Origin: Polynucleobacter sp. TUM22923
GTDB lineage: Bacteria > Pseudomonadota > Gammaproteobacteria > Burkholderiales > Burkholderiaceae
Assembly (NCBI RefSeq): GCF_030295705.1
Contig: NZ_AP027274.1
Location: forward strand, 558,001-622,000
Direction of reading: 5' to 3'
DNA: 64,000 nucleotides
A program made the translations under genes and the position numbers. Under the pieces are notes generated by a model. The model saw only the letters and a list, made by a program, of their open reading frames with translations. It did not search any database and was not told where the DNA came from. Shown in pieces: positions 8,814 through 17,859 of the stretch. The first letter of the stretch is position 1, and every line of letters starts with the position of its first letter.

Positions 8814-9601
8814 AAATACGCGTTTTCAGGCTTTGGTTTTTGGCTTGCCTACTTACCGGGGTAGTGGTGTGCTCTGCAACTGCCGCAAAAGTCGAGGCCA
8901 CCAAAGATGCTCGGCAATCAAGCTATCAGCTAATGACAGCTGAAAATCAGGCGATGCAAAATGATCCCAACTTGAACCCAGCTTTGTTTTGGGTGATTGA
9001 TGGCCATAGCCTATGGAAACAAAAGGTAGGGAAGAAAGAAGCCTCCTGCGCCTCCTGTCATGGCGAATCTGGCTCGAGTATGAAGGGCGTAGCTGCTCAG
9101 TACCCAAAAGTAATAAAAGGAAAACTCCAGACGCTAGAGGGACAAATTAATCGTTGCCGTTCGGATAAGCAGGAAATTGCTACCTTGGCTTACGAGAGTA
9201 AAGATTTATTGGCCCTAACTACTTTTGTAGCAAGCCAGTCCAAAGGGATGCCCATTGCAATTGAAGAGAGTCTACAAAATAAGCAAGACTTGCTACAAGG
9301 TAAAGCCTACTTTAATGAAAGAATGGGGCAATTGAACTTGTCCTGCGCCCAATGCCATCAAGATCGTGCAGGCTTGAAGTTGGGCGGTAGCTTGATCCCA
9401 CAAGGACATCCCACTGCTTACCCTATTTACAGAATTGAATGGCAAGGCGTAGGGTCTTTACAAAGGCGCTTACGTAATTGTATGAGCGGCGTTCGGGCCA
9501 AGCAGTTTGATTATGGTTCTATAGAAATGGCGCAATTAGAGCTCTACCTAATGTGGCGCGCTAGGGGCATGACCCTAGAAACTCCAGGGGTCAGGCCCTA
9601 G
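8810..9601 (+). CDS. soxA: SoxA, dihaem cytochrome c of the thiosulfate-oxidising complex
   Basis: A 263-residue exported cytochrome read from a GTG at 8810 that overlaps the soxZ stop (GTGA); a signal peptide covers about residues 1-26. Two haem sites are complete: C80-A-S-C83-H84 and C179-A-Q-C182-H183. Cys224 in RNCMSGVRAKQF matches the persulfide-modified haem ligand of the active site. SoxAX joins thiosulfate to SoxYZ. No soxB, soxC, soxD, soxV or soxW follows: the operon ends here, five bases from the convergent purU. Confidence 0.93.
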   Translation: MKIRVFRLWFLACLLTGVVVCSATAAKVEATKDARQSSYQLMTAENQAMQNDPNLNPALFWVIDGHSLWKQKVGKKEASCASCHGESGSSMKGVAAQYPKVIKGKLQTLEGQINRCRSDKQEIATLAYESKDLLALTTFVASQSKGMPIAIEESLQNKQDLLQGKAYFNERMGQLNLSCAQCHQDRAGLKLGGSLIPQGHPTAYPIYRIEWQGVGSLQRRLRNCMSGVRAKQFDYGSIEMAQLELYLMWRARGMTLETPGVRP

Positions 9602-9606
9602 TCAGT

Positions 9607-10461
9607 CTAATCGGAAAACACGACTGCAGTAGCGCTATTAATCAACACTCGATCATGCAGGTAGTAACGAAGGGCGCGGGATAACACAGTGCGCTCTAAA
9701 TCACGCCCCTTACGCACTAGGTCTTCTGGGCTATCGCCATGAGTCACCCTCGTAACATCTTGCTCAATGATTGGACCTTCATCTAGATCACTAGTTACAA
9801 AGTGCGCCGTTGCGCCAATGAGTTTGATGCCGCGTGCGTGCGCTTGGTGATAAGGCTTGGCCCCTTTAAAGCTTGGCAGGAAAGAATGGTGAACATTAAT
9901 ACAGCGTCCCGATAACTGGGTGGAGAGATGATCTGATAGGATTTGCATATAGCGTGCCAAGATGACCATATCCACCGCAGAGTCATGAACGATATCTAAT
10001 AGCTTAGACTCTTGAGCAGCTTTTGTTTCTGGAGTAACGGGCAGGTGATAAAACGGAATGTCGGCAAAATCAATGCTGGCATACACTTCGCGAGGATGGT
10101 TGGAGACAATGCCGCAAATAATCATTGGTAACTCGCCAATGCGCCAGCGATAGAGTAGATCTACTAAACAGTGATCTAACTTAGATGCCATGATCAAGAC
10201 ACGCTTGAGTTCTTTTACGGCACGAAGATCCCAAGTAAGGCTAAAGCGCTGAGCAATTGCCAAGAATCCTGCTTTAAGTGTTTTAGCATCGGCATCGCAA
10301 CTAAAGCTCACCCGCATAAAAAACTGCTTAGAGGCTTTATCGTCAAATTGCTGAGCCTCTTCAATGTCTCCACCTAATTCAAAAATATAGGTAGAGACTG
10401 CGGCAACAATGCCGGGCTGATTGGGGCAGGTCAGAGTGAGGTAGTAGTTTTCTGTGGTCAT
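9607..10461 (-). CDS. purU: Formyltetrahydrofolate deformylase
   Basis: A 284-residue enzyme that hydrolyses 10-formyl-THF to formate and THF, balancing the one-carbon pool. Residues 5-80 form an ACT-type regulatory domain beginning LTCPNQPGIVAAVSTYI. The formyltransferase fold follows, with INVHHSFLPSFKGAKPYHQA and GATAHFVTSDLDEGPIIEQD carrying the catalytic His and Asp. Length is standard. Formate released could feed the formate dehydrogenase at 30.6-35.3 kb, though nothing couples the genes directly. Confidence 0.96.
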   Translation of the reverse strand: MTTENYYLTLTCPNQPGIVAAVSTYIFELGGDIEEAQQFDDKASKQFFMRVSFSCDADAKTLKAGFLAIAQRFSLTWDLRAVKELKRVLIMASKLDHCLVDLLYRWRIGELPMIICGIVSNHPREVYASIDFADIPFYHLPVTPETKAAQESKLLDIVHDSAVDMVILARYMQILSDHLSTQLSGRCINVHHSFLPSFKGAKPYHQAHARGIKLIGATAHFVTSDLDEGPIIEQDVTRVTHGDSPEDLVRKGRDLERTVLSRALRYYLHDRVLINSATAVVFSD

Positions 10462-10513
10462 GGTTCTATTTACTATGTGAATGAATGCTGGCTTTTGATT
10501 TTAGACTGCTTAC

Positions 10514-10891
10514 CTAAGGTTTGATTAAATCCGCAGGACCGCGATAGAGCTCACTCTGATCATTAACTAGAGGAATGCGGATATCAGTACAAATAGGCTT
10601 TGGCCCTAAAGCATTTAGAAAGTTGCAGTCTTGTTTAGTTGCTGCTGAAGCTGCATGTTCTAGGGGTGATTTACCGGTAGTGGCGGTAGAGATAACGCTG
10701 GCTGCAGTACTGGGATTGGCTACCGCTACCGTCGCAGCGGTGGTACCCACCGAGCTAGCTGCGGCAGTACCAGCGCTAGTGAAGGCCAGCAGTGGCGCAG
10801 CACACCCTGTCAGAATCAGGGCCGCAATACAGCCCAGTAGACTAAGTAGCCGAGTGTTAGTCAGTTGAAGGTTATTTGCGTTGGCAGACAA
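10514..10891 (-). CDS. Small putative lipoprotein, unknown function
   Basis: A 125-residue protein with a hydrophobic leader ending in the lipobox LTGC (about residues 27-30), then an Ala/Thr/Ser-rich linker and a C-terminal part with two cysteines (QDCNF and PICTDI). I recognise no domain. The start overlaps the end of the next upstream gene by 20 bases, so the two are probably co-transcribed. It could be an outer-membrane-anchored structural protein. Confidence 0.6.
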   Translation of the reverse strand: MSANANNLQLTNTRLLSLLGCIAALILTGCAAPLLAFTSAGTAAASSVGTTAATVAVANPSTAASVISTATTGKSPLEHAASAATKQDCNFLNALGPKPICTDIRIPLVNDQSELYRGPADLIKP

Positions 10892-11279
10892 CGTTAAATA
10901 CCCCAGCTGTCCAAGACTCGTTTACTACGGGCTCAAATTCACTATTGGGGGTTTTATTATCCGAGACAACTTTGCCTGAACCTTTGTTTCCAGAAAATTC
11001 TTTAAATTCGATAGGGCGATAACTGATAGCAGGGCAGTTATATTCATTTAGGCCGATGATTGAGCTGACTGCTTGCTTTGTTTTTGGGTTAACGCCAGGC
11101 TTCTTAAAATCGAGCATAGACATAATCTGAGCCTTTTCGCCTTGATCATTAATCGTATCCAAGTCTACATAAACTACCATTAATTCATTGGATCCTAGCT
11201 CTTTCCAGGCCGCCATACTGTTGGCTATTGGCAAAAGGCAAAGGGAGCTAAATAAGGTCAGTGCGTATATTGTTTTCAT
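10872..11279 (-). CDS. Secreted protein resembling the surface-adhesin E family
   Basis: A 135-residue protein with a signal peptide of about 23 residues (cleavage near SMAAWKEL). The pattern W-x-x-L...VYVDLDTI...MLDFKKPG...NEYNCPAISYR resembles small periplasmic proteins of the surface-adhesin E type, which have one cysteine pair; a second cysteine is in NVVCQRK at the end. Function is unknown. It precedes and overlaps the lipoprotein gene at 10514. Confidence 0.65.
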   Translation of the reverse strand: MKTIYALTLFSSLCLLPIANSMAAWKELGSNELMVVYVDLDTINDQGEKAQIMSMLDFKKPGVNPKTKQAVSSIIGLNEYNCPAISYRPIEFKEFSGNKGSGKVVSDNKTPNSEFEPVVNESWTAGVFNVVCQRK

Positions 11280-11348
11280 AATCGGTATTCGTAAAATAAG
11301 AGCTAAATCAAACTAAGAAAAATTCATTTCAAACTGTGTAACCACAGT

Positions 11349-13808
11349 TTACTTGGTATTGAGCTCTAGTTGACGGCTTACTTTTTCGGGTTTCATTTGT
11401 AGTGGAAGGTACTCGTTTTTAGCCCATTGCGCGCTCATATTTCGATATAGCTTGCTTTGGACCCAGCCCGATTGACCCGTTTGATAGATAAACAGGGATT
11501 TTTCTAAATCAGATAGATCGTAAAGGGTCCGCAGGCTCGCAGCTTGTTTAGTCTCAAAGGCGTTGTCACTCTTGAGTAGCTCTAGCCGCCCCACATTAAC
11601 GGTGAAGCTATCGCCGGGGAATGGCTGGCTAAGATTAAATAGGCTACCCAGAAATGGAACTTTACTAAATGGACGATGTTCTGATACAGCAATATGCGCA
11701 TTGCCCCATGCCCACTTTTGTGGATCGCTACCAAACTGCTTGCTGAGTTGTTCTACTGCTAGGTCAAATGCCGCATTAGAAGCTTCAGCACAAGACTCAA
11801 TCGGGGTTGTTGTTGGGTCATCGCACCATGGGCTGTTGGGGTTCTGTAGCTGAAGCATGAGTGGAGCTCTGTAATTTCGTGTGCCGTAGGTTTCTGTAAA
11901 TAAGTAACCCAACCGAGAGAATAATTTACGCGTGAGTTGATCGGCCCAAGCATTAAAAATAAGAGCGCCAGCACTATCTATACGCATGTCTCCATTAAAG
12001 CCTTTGCTTAGCTGGAGCGCCTGTTGCCCCAAACGATATTGAGATTGAGAAGACTTAAATAAATCCAGTAAAGGGGTAGCCCCCAAAGACAAGGTATCAG
12101 CCTGCATTGCCTTCATGGAGTCAAAGTCATGAGCAGATTTTTCTTTAATGAGATCAACAATCCTATCGTAGCGAGTAGGGAGTTCCCAGTCACCCGTTAA
12201 AGGATTGGGGTTATTGCTGGCTAAAATCTGCTGATTGGCTGTGGCAATCCAGTTGGAATCTGGGTTATTACTGCTGGGCAGCTGATCAAAGGGTAGGTAA
12301 GCATCCCAATCGTATTGTTTCTCCCAGCCCAGAGCAGGTGCTACTCCGTAGAGTCCTTGATGCAGTGTCCGCTTAGGGGCAACGCCTGCCGCCTGATAAC
12401 TAATGTTGCCATCAAGATCGGCCATCACGACGTTTTGCATCGGAGCATAGTTTTTGCGTAGCGCTTGCTTAAAGAGGGTTAAATCAGTCGCCTTGTTCAT
12501 TTCTAGCAGACCGACAACCGATCGGTTTTCAACATCGAGCGCAGTCCAGCGTAAGGCTAATGCAAAGCGATCAGTATCGATGACTCTTTTAGCTCGTTCA
12601 TACGACTCAGAAATAATCGGACCATGACGCGTTTCTTTCACAACAAAACGCAAGGGTTCGGCTCCTTTGATGTCAATGATCTCTTGGCGGACCTTAAAGG
12701 CTAGTAAACCCTCTGGCCCACGATAGACCCCTGGATTTTTTGGATCAAGTTGTTCGATATAGAGGTCTTGTACATCAGGACCGGTGTTCGTAAAACTCCA
12801 GGCAAATTTGTCTGTTCTACCCAAGACGACAGCTGGAATACCTGGCAGAGTGGCGCCGATGACATTAAGACCGGGAGCCTCTAAATGGGCGACATACCAG
12901 ATTGCGGGAGCAGATAAGCCAAGGTGAGGGTCATTTGCAAGCAAGGGCTTGCCGGATACAGTGAGTTTGCCGTTCAGAGCCCAATTATTGGAGCCAATGC
13001 CCTCTTGGCCGCCGGGCACTCGATTAATGGAGAGCTCTGTGGACGGCAGCGACTTCGATTTTTGATTTCTAGCTTGTGGATGTTGATTGAATACCTTGTT
13101 GTCACGATACATCTTGGCAAAATCCACATTACTTACAGGATTGCCGGGTGTGTATGGCGGCAGAACTTCCCATACTTGCTTTGTCGTTAAAAATTGAGAT
13201 AACTCTAGTCGTTGTAATTCTTTATCCCAATTGCCGCCCAGATCCAGTGCCATCATGAGCATCTAGGCCACACTATCGCTTGGGGACCAGTGACCTGGCT
13301 TGCTACCCGTTAAAAAATACTCCACCGGTAGGGCCCAGCCTAGGTGCGCATTGCCGGTGTTGACGCCATCTGCATACGATTGCAGTAATCGCTTTGCAGC
13401 AATTGGATAGCGATCAAATTGTTTCTCAGCAGCATGCTTTATTCCTAGTGTGCGAATAAAGCGGTCGATGGAAACCGTTTCCTTACCCAGGATTTCAGAA
13501 AGGCGACCACTGGCTAATCGGCGATTGATTTCCATCTGCCAAGATCGTTCGCTAGCATGGAGATACCCCAGTGCAAAAAGTGCATCTGCAGAGGTTTTTG
13601 CTTGAATGTGCGGGATATCGCTAGCGTCAAAGGTAATGACTACCCCATCGCCTAAACTTTTGATTGTGCGTGCGCCAGAGAGGCTTGTTTTGGCTGAAGC
13701 GAGATAGATCACCACAGTAATAACGATCAATATCAGGATCACGGAGGTAACCCAGGCACACCCCTTAATAAGGGACTTAAAACCAGCAGAGGGGTGCGGA
13801 AATGTCAT
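11349..13808 (-). pseudogene. Penicillin-acylase-family protein interrupted by an in-frame amber codon
   Basis: Residues 1-181 (13808 down to 13266) and a further 637 residues (13262 down to 11349) lie in the same frame and are separated only by TAG at 13263-13265. The first part has a membrane anchor/signal and the family phrases VVITFDASDIPHIQA and ALGYLHASERSWQMEINRR. The second holds the catalytic site GSNNWALNG, where Ser91 of that part (about 273 overall) would be the autoproteolytic nucleophile, and NDPHLGLSAPAIWY. Relatives usually have Trp before the MMALDLGGNW segment, so TGG to TAG is the simplest origin. These Ntn hydrolases cleave amides such as acyl-homoserine lactones. Reading errors or suppression are alternatives. 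Confidence 0.85.
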
Positions 13809-13941
13809 CAGAATAGTTTAATGGGTTTACTCTGAGTGCTACAAAATCAGGGCTCAGCTCAGCTTCTTAGCCCAAGGGTGCCCCGCGTGCTAAAATTTTG
13901 TTTGTCTTGTTTTATTAAGTGCGACTTCATTGCTCGCACGA

Positions 13942-14032
13942 GCCCGAGTGGTGAAATCGGTAGACACAACAGATTTAAAATCTGTCGCTTTCCGAAAGGG
14001 GCGTGCCGGTTCGATTCCGGCCTCGGGCACCA
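13942..14032 (+). tRNA. tRNA-Leu (anticodon UAA), CCA encoded
   Basis: The acceptor GCCCGAG (13942-13948) pairs with CTCGGGC (14022-14028), followed by A and an encoded CCA. The anticodon loop TTTAAAA in stem ACAGA/TCTGT gives UAA. A long variable arm (GCTTTCCGAAAGGGGC region) and the T-loop TTCGATTCC are present, as in class II tRNAs. Confidence 0.97.
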
Positions 14033-14098
14033 ATAATTTATTTAGTTTGATTGTTGAACAAGACAAACTCAGGCAAAAAAAAGAAAAACAGGCTGCGT

Positions 14099-14467
14099 CT
14101 ATAGCTTAATTTTTTTAATCTCTTTGATGTGATTGTTGGAGTCGATTAAAACTACCTTCGGAATATGGGTCAGTGCATCGGCCTCACTCATCGGCCCATA
14201 TGTGCAGATGATGAGTAAATCACCAACGTGTGCTTTGCGAGCAGCTGCGCCATTGAGTGAAATAATTCCAGAGCCGCGCTCAGCCTTAATGATGTAAGTT
14301 GAAAAACGCTCACCATTATTAATATTATAAAGTTCGATTTTCTCGAATTCTTTCATATCAGCGGCTTGCATCAGATCCTCATCGATGCCGCATGAACCCT
14401 CGTACTCTAAGTCTGCCTCGGTGACAGTAACGCGATGTAATTTGGCACGAAGCATAATGCGCTGCAT
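14099..14467 (-). CDS. panD: Aspartate 1-decarboxylase proenzyme
   Basis: A 122-residue pyruvoyl enzyme making beta-alanine from aspartate for pantothenate and coenzyme A. The self-cleavage site Gly24-Ser25 lies in YEGSCGID, giving the pyruvoyl group on the alpha chain. RAKLHRVTVTEADL at the N-terminus and ISLNGAAARKAHVGD with the conserved Asn are typical. Length is normal. It stands alone, downstream on the opposite strand from tRNA-Leu. Confidence 0.97.
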   Translation of the reverse strand: MQRIMLRAKLHRVTVTEADLEYEGSCGIDEDLMQAADMKEFEKIELYNINNGERFSTYIIKAERGSGIISLNGAAARKAHVGDLLIICTYGPMSEADALTHIPKVVLIDSNNHIKEIKKIKL

Positions 14468-14644
14468 AATTTAAACTTTCAAGCAAGAGTTGAGCCGTTG
14501 TAAAGCCAGAGAATACTTTCAGGGTTGATTTTATAGCACCAGGTATCCACAACCCCATTGGTGCCTCTAATCTGCCCATCATTACTTTTGTTGCCAAACT
14601 ATAATTGAGCAATTATTTACGATTGCAGTCTCAAGCATTAGCCG

Positions 14645-14686
14645 GATCTCATTAGTCAGATCACATTAGTCAGATCTCATTAGTCC
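14645..14686. repeat. Three tandem copies of a 14-base unit
   Basis: GATCTCATTAGTCA is repeated three times with one or two substitutions per copy, between panD and the divergent small gene at 14722. No open frame spans it. It is one of several short tandem repeats in gaps of this window. Confidence 0.9.
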
Positions 14687-14721
14687 GCTCTCGTTCATTA
14701 TTCTAAAAATAGCTTTTAATC

Positions 14722-15195
14722 ATGATCAGACCCCATTTATCGATCCTCCTCTTGTCGACCTCCCTTTTGGTGATGTCGGCACCTGCACAAGCAGTCGAGC
14801 CCCTCATCTTCAATTGTGTGCGAGCCGAACAGCAGTACACCGAAACTTATGAATTAAGAATTGATCCCGCTGTTAAAGGGAAAAAGGCCAAAGTATTTGT
14901 TGATGATCGTGATTTAGATCGTGCCGATGAGATGGGGCGTCAGGTGGTGAAGTCGGTAGTCATCAGCAAGGATGCGGCCCTAATTTCAGTGCAAGCCCAA
15001 TTTTTGCCAGAACGTTTTGACGACATTCAATACGGTCCTGGCGTTGTAACAACACTCATTAATATTCAACTCTTAACAGGTCGTCTTAGTAAAACAGAAA
15101 CTATTCAAGGCGGAATTTTATCGGCTACCCTAGGTGATGGTACGCGGACCTATCAGGAGCAGTGCACTCTACTCAAGCGGGGCTCACCTCAATAG
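14722..15195 (+). CDS. Secreted protein of unknown function
   Basis: A 157-residue protein with a clear signal peptide (about residues 1-24, ending PAQA). The mature part has two cysteines (IFNCVRAEQQY and QEQCTLL) placed near its two ends, suggesting a disulfide-closed beta domain. I recognise no family. It is convergent with exbD, from which it is separated by only 15 bases. Confidence 0.7.
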   Translation: MIRPHLSILLLSTSLLVMSAPAQAVEPLIFNCVRAEQQYTETYELRIDPAVKGKKAKVFVDDRDLDRADEMGRQVVKSVVISKDAALISVQAQFLPERFDDIQYGPGVVTTLINIQLLTGRLSKTETIQGGILSATLGDGTRTYQEQCTLLKRGSPQ

Positions 15196-15210
15196 GGTGA
15201 TGGCATGGAG

Positions 15211-15624
15211 CTAGTTTGGTTCGGTCACAAATCCTAGTTTAGTCAGGCCTGCACGGCGTGAGGCTGCCAGCACCTGTGCAACATACTCGTATTTGACCGA
15301 TTTATCTGCGCGCAAATTAATTTCTGGTTGCGGTTCTTTTTGGGCTGCTTTTTCTGCATACCCATCAAATGTTTTTAAATCAATGGGCGCGCTGTTCCAA
15401 AAGATTTGTCCTTGAGCGTTAATCGTTAATTGAACAGACTCTGGCTTTACTTCATTACGCACGCTGTTGGCTTTTGGTAATTCCACTTTGACTGCTTGCT
15501 GAATGACTGGCAAAGTAATCATAAAGATGATCAGCAACACCAACATGACATCCACCATCGGGGTCATGTTGATTTCAGCCATCAGGCTATCTTCGTTCTG
15601 ATCATTCTGCAGATTGAAAGACAT
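15211..15624 (-). CDS. exbD: ExbD/TolR-family biopolymer transport protein
   Basis: A 137-residue protein with one membrane segment (about residues 21-42) preceded by INMTPMVDVMLVLLIIFM, which carries the conserved Asp used for proton coupling. The rest is periplasmic. It works with ExbB and TonB encoded upstream on the same strand to energise outer-membrane receptors. The gap to exbB is two bases. The neighbouring TonB favours ExbD over TolR. Confidence 0.92.
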   Translation of the reverse strand: MSFNLQNDQNEDSLMAEINMTPMVDVMLVLLIIFMITLPVIQQAVKVELPKANSVRNEVKPESVQLTINAQGQIFWNSAPIDLKTFDGYAEKAAQKEPQPEINLRADKSVKYEYVAQVLAASRRAGLTKLGFVTEPN

Positions 15625-15626
15625 CG

Positions 15627-16319
15627 TTATTCTCCAGACTTCATGCGTGCACCAGTGACAAAATACGCCAGCAAATCATTTCCAAAGCGATTGAGGTCAG
15701 CGCCCAGTAATTTATTCGCACGGTTCAGGGCATTAAAGCCTAGCACGGCAGGAATGGCTACCGCTAAGCCGAGGGCTGTCATGATGAGGGCCTCACCAAT
15801 TGGTCCGGCCACTTGGTCAATTTGAGCGCTACCAGAGCTGCTAATCGCAATTAATGCGTGGTAGATACCCCATACCGTACCGAATAGACCAACAAAGGGT
15901 GCTGTTGCTCCTGTGGAGCCTAAAAAGGTTAATCCCTTTTGGAACCCTGCGGTAACTCCATCAATACTATTTTTAAGACTACGCGCCATCCACTCTGAGT
16001 AGTTCAATGTTTGTAATAGCTCGCGATGATTACTTGCTTGACTTTGGTGGTGCGCAGAAGCGGCGCTAGCTGCTTTGGCTATTTGATAGTAAGGATTAAC
16101 TGCATGGTTGGTCAAAGTCTGAAGGCCTTGTTCATACGATGTAGCGCGCCAAAATTGTTCTAGCTCAGGCTTCAGTTTTTGTAGGCTACGCACAGCCCAA
16201 TAGCGTGACAACAAGATTACCCAGGTAATGATAGAGGAGGTCAGTAGTGCAATTGCTACAAAGCGGGTAATTGCATCGCCCTCGAGCCAAAGATTTGCTA
16301 AGCCAAATGGTGTATTCAT
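15627..16319 (-). CDS. exbB: ExbB/TolQ-family proton channel subunit
   Basis: A 230-residue MotA/TolQ/ExbB protein with three membrane segments. The long cytoplasmic loop lies between the first segment and the hallmark ATAPFVGLFGTVWGIYHALIAI. GEALIMTALGLAVAIPAVLGFN forms the last segment with the channel-lining Thr. It forms the pentameric core around ExbD. It is five bases after tonB, in the same operon. Confidence 0.93.
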   Translation of the reverse strand: MNTPFGLANLWLEGDAITRFVAIALLTSSIITWVILLSRYWAVRSLQKLKPELEQFWRATSYEQGLQTLTNHAVNPYYQIAKAASAASAHHQSQASNHRELLQTLNYSEWMARSLKNSIDGVTAGFQKGLTFLGSTGATAPFVGLFGTVWGIYHALIAISSSGSAQIDQVAGPIGEALIMTALGLAVAIPAVLGFNALNRANKLLGADLNRFGNDLLAYFVTGARMKSGE

Positions 16320-16324
16320 GGTGA

Positions 16325-17020
16325 TTAATTCTTTAAATTAAATTTAATTAACAGGTTAGTAGAAATTCTGGCGGCTGCACCATTCACTATAAATGGCTTG
16401 AAACGATAACGTCTACCAATTTCGGTTGCTGCTCGGTCTAAGCGCGGAAATGAACTGGATCGCAATAGGGCGACATCTTCAACATTCCCCCCCTCATCGA
16501 TGATCAATCTCACCACCACTTCCCCTTGCTCTCCCGAGCGCTTGGAGAATGATGGATAGTAAGCGTCGGCATCGGGTTGGTATACCACCACCAGTTTACC
16601 AATGTCAGTCTGTATAGGCGTACCACTAGAACCCGCATTAGTAGCGGGGGCAACCGTTGCATTAGGTGTTGGAGATTCGCTTTTGGACGATTGCGGCGTG
16701 GGTGGGCTCGCTTTTTGCTCCTGAGTTTGAGGCGGGGTTTGCGCTTGTGCTTGGGTGGATTTTTCATCCACCACTTTTTTCTTTTGTTCTTGCTTTGGTT
16801 TCGGTGGGGGCGGTGTAGCTTGGGGTTGTTGAGAGGCCTCTGGGCTAACAAGATTAGCCATCACTCTGGCGTCGCTCTGATCATCACGGTGGTCATGGGT
16901 GGGCAATCGAATGAGATCGGCGAATAGTAAAACATGCACCAAAATGACTATTCCAATAATAATGCGATCCGTTTTATCAAACGGCAGGAAGGTGTTCATT
17001 TTCTGAAACAAGGATCTCAT
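16325..17020 (-). CDS. tonB: TonB energy transducer
   Basis: A 231-residue protein. A single N-terminal membrane anchor (about residues 18-36) is followed by a Pro/Gln/Lys-rich linker (residues 60-125, with PPPPKPKQEQKKK) that spans the periplasm. The TonB C-terminal domain reads from SGEQGEVVVRLIIDEGGNVED to RRYRFKPFIVNG. The ATG overlaps the murI stop (ATGA), tying it to the cluster fumA-murI-tonB-exbB-exbD. No TonB-dependent receptor is in the window. Confidence 0.92.
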   Translation of the reverse strand: MRSLFQKMNTFLPFDKTDRIIIGIVILVHVLLFADLIRLPTHDHRDDQSDARVMANLVSPEASQQPQATPPPPKPKQEQKKKVVDEKSTQAQAQTPPQTQEQKASPPTPQSSKSESPTPNATVAPATNAGSSGTPIQTDIGKLVVVYQPDADAYYPSFSKRSGEQGEVVVRLIIDEGGNVEDVALLRSSSFPRLDRAATEIGRRYRFKPFIVNGAAARISTNLLIKFNLKN

Positions 17021-17844
17021 GCCAGTTCACCTAAACGTTGAGCGGATACGACATGCCCTGCCAAATCCGTTGTCATCAGATCTTTTGCCATCGACAGTAA
17101 GGTGGTTTCATCTTTGCTACTAATAAAGACTACTGTACCAATCGTAGTGGAGCCATCCTGAGTAGGTTGCTTTGAAGGGCGCAAAAGTGACTCTATTTGT
17201 CTGTTGAGTTGTTTGACAACGGCTTCGCTGGTATCGACCAAGGTGATAGTGTCCCCAAGCAATTGACGAATCACATTTTTTAAAAATGGGTAGTGGGTGC
17301 ATCCTAAGACTAGCGTATCGGCGCCCGCAGACTGAATCGGTTTGAGGTGCTCAGCCAGCAGTGCAAGGGTCGCTGCACTATCGGCCTGTCCAGCTTCTAT
17401 TAAGGGGACTAAGCCAGCTCCAGATTGTTTAATAAAGCGGCAGTGCTCTGGCAATGTTGCCAGCAGTGCATTGAACTTATCGCTGTTGAGCGTTGCTTCG
17501 GTAGCTAGCACTCCTACGATTCCATTAAAAGACTGCATCGCTGCAGGCTTGATGCCGGGCTCTACTCCGATGATGGGGGTGTCCGTAAGCTGAGAGCGGA
17601 TATCGGCAATCGCTTGTGCTGTAGCAGTGTTACAGGCCACGACAATGACATCACACCCTAGTGCAGCCAGGTGCTGACAAAGTGCCATGCTCCGAGAGGC
17701 AATCCAGGCGCTGGTTTTTTCTCCATAAGGTGCGTGGAGTGAATCGGCTAAATAAATATAGTTATGCCCAGGCAGCCTGAGCATAGCCTCATCCAAAATG
17801 GATAGGCCACCTACGCCAGAATCAAAAACCCCGATGAGTGCCAA
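17017..17844 (-). CDS. murI: Glutamate racemase
   Basis: A 275-residue racemase supplying D-glutamate for peptidoglycan. The two catalytic cysteines are in VVACNTATA and LGCTHYPFL, and the N-terminal GVFDSGVGGLSIL is canonical. It lies 15 bases after the fumarase gene and overlaps tonB by four bases. Length is normal. Confidence 0.97.
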   Translation of the reverse strand: MALIGVFDSGVGGLSILDEAMLRLPGHNYIYLADSLHAPYGEKTSAWIASRSMALCQHLAALGCDVIVVACNTATAQAIADIRSQLTDTPIIGVEPGIKPAAMQSFNGIVGVLATEATLNSDKFNALLATLPEHCRFIKQSGAGLVPLIEAGQADSAATLALLAEHLKPIQSAGADTLVLGCTHYPFLKNVIRQLLGDTITLVDTSEAVVKQLNRQIESLLRPSKQPTQDGSTTIGTVVFISSKDETTLLSMAKDLMTTDLAGHVVSAQRLGELA

Positions 17845-17859
17845 ACGATAAACCTTGCT

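Noticed and set aside
16577..16927. 116-residue plus-strand frame antisense to tonB
   Set aside because: Rich in Arg and Leu only because it mirrors the Pro/Gln/Lys linker codons of tonB.
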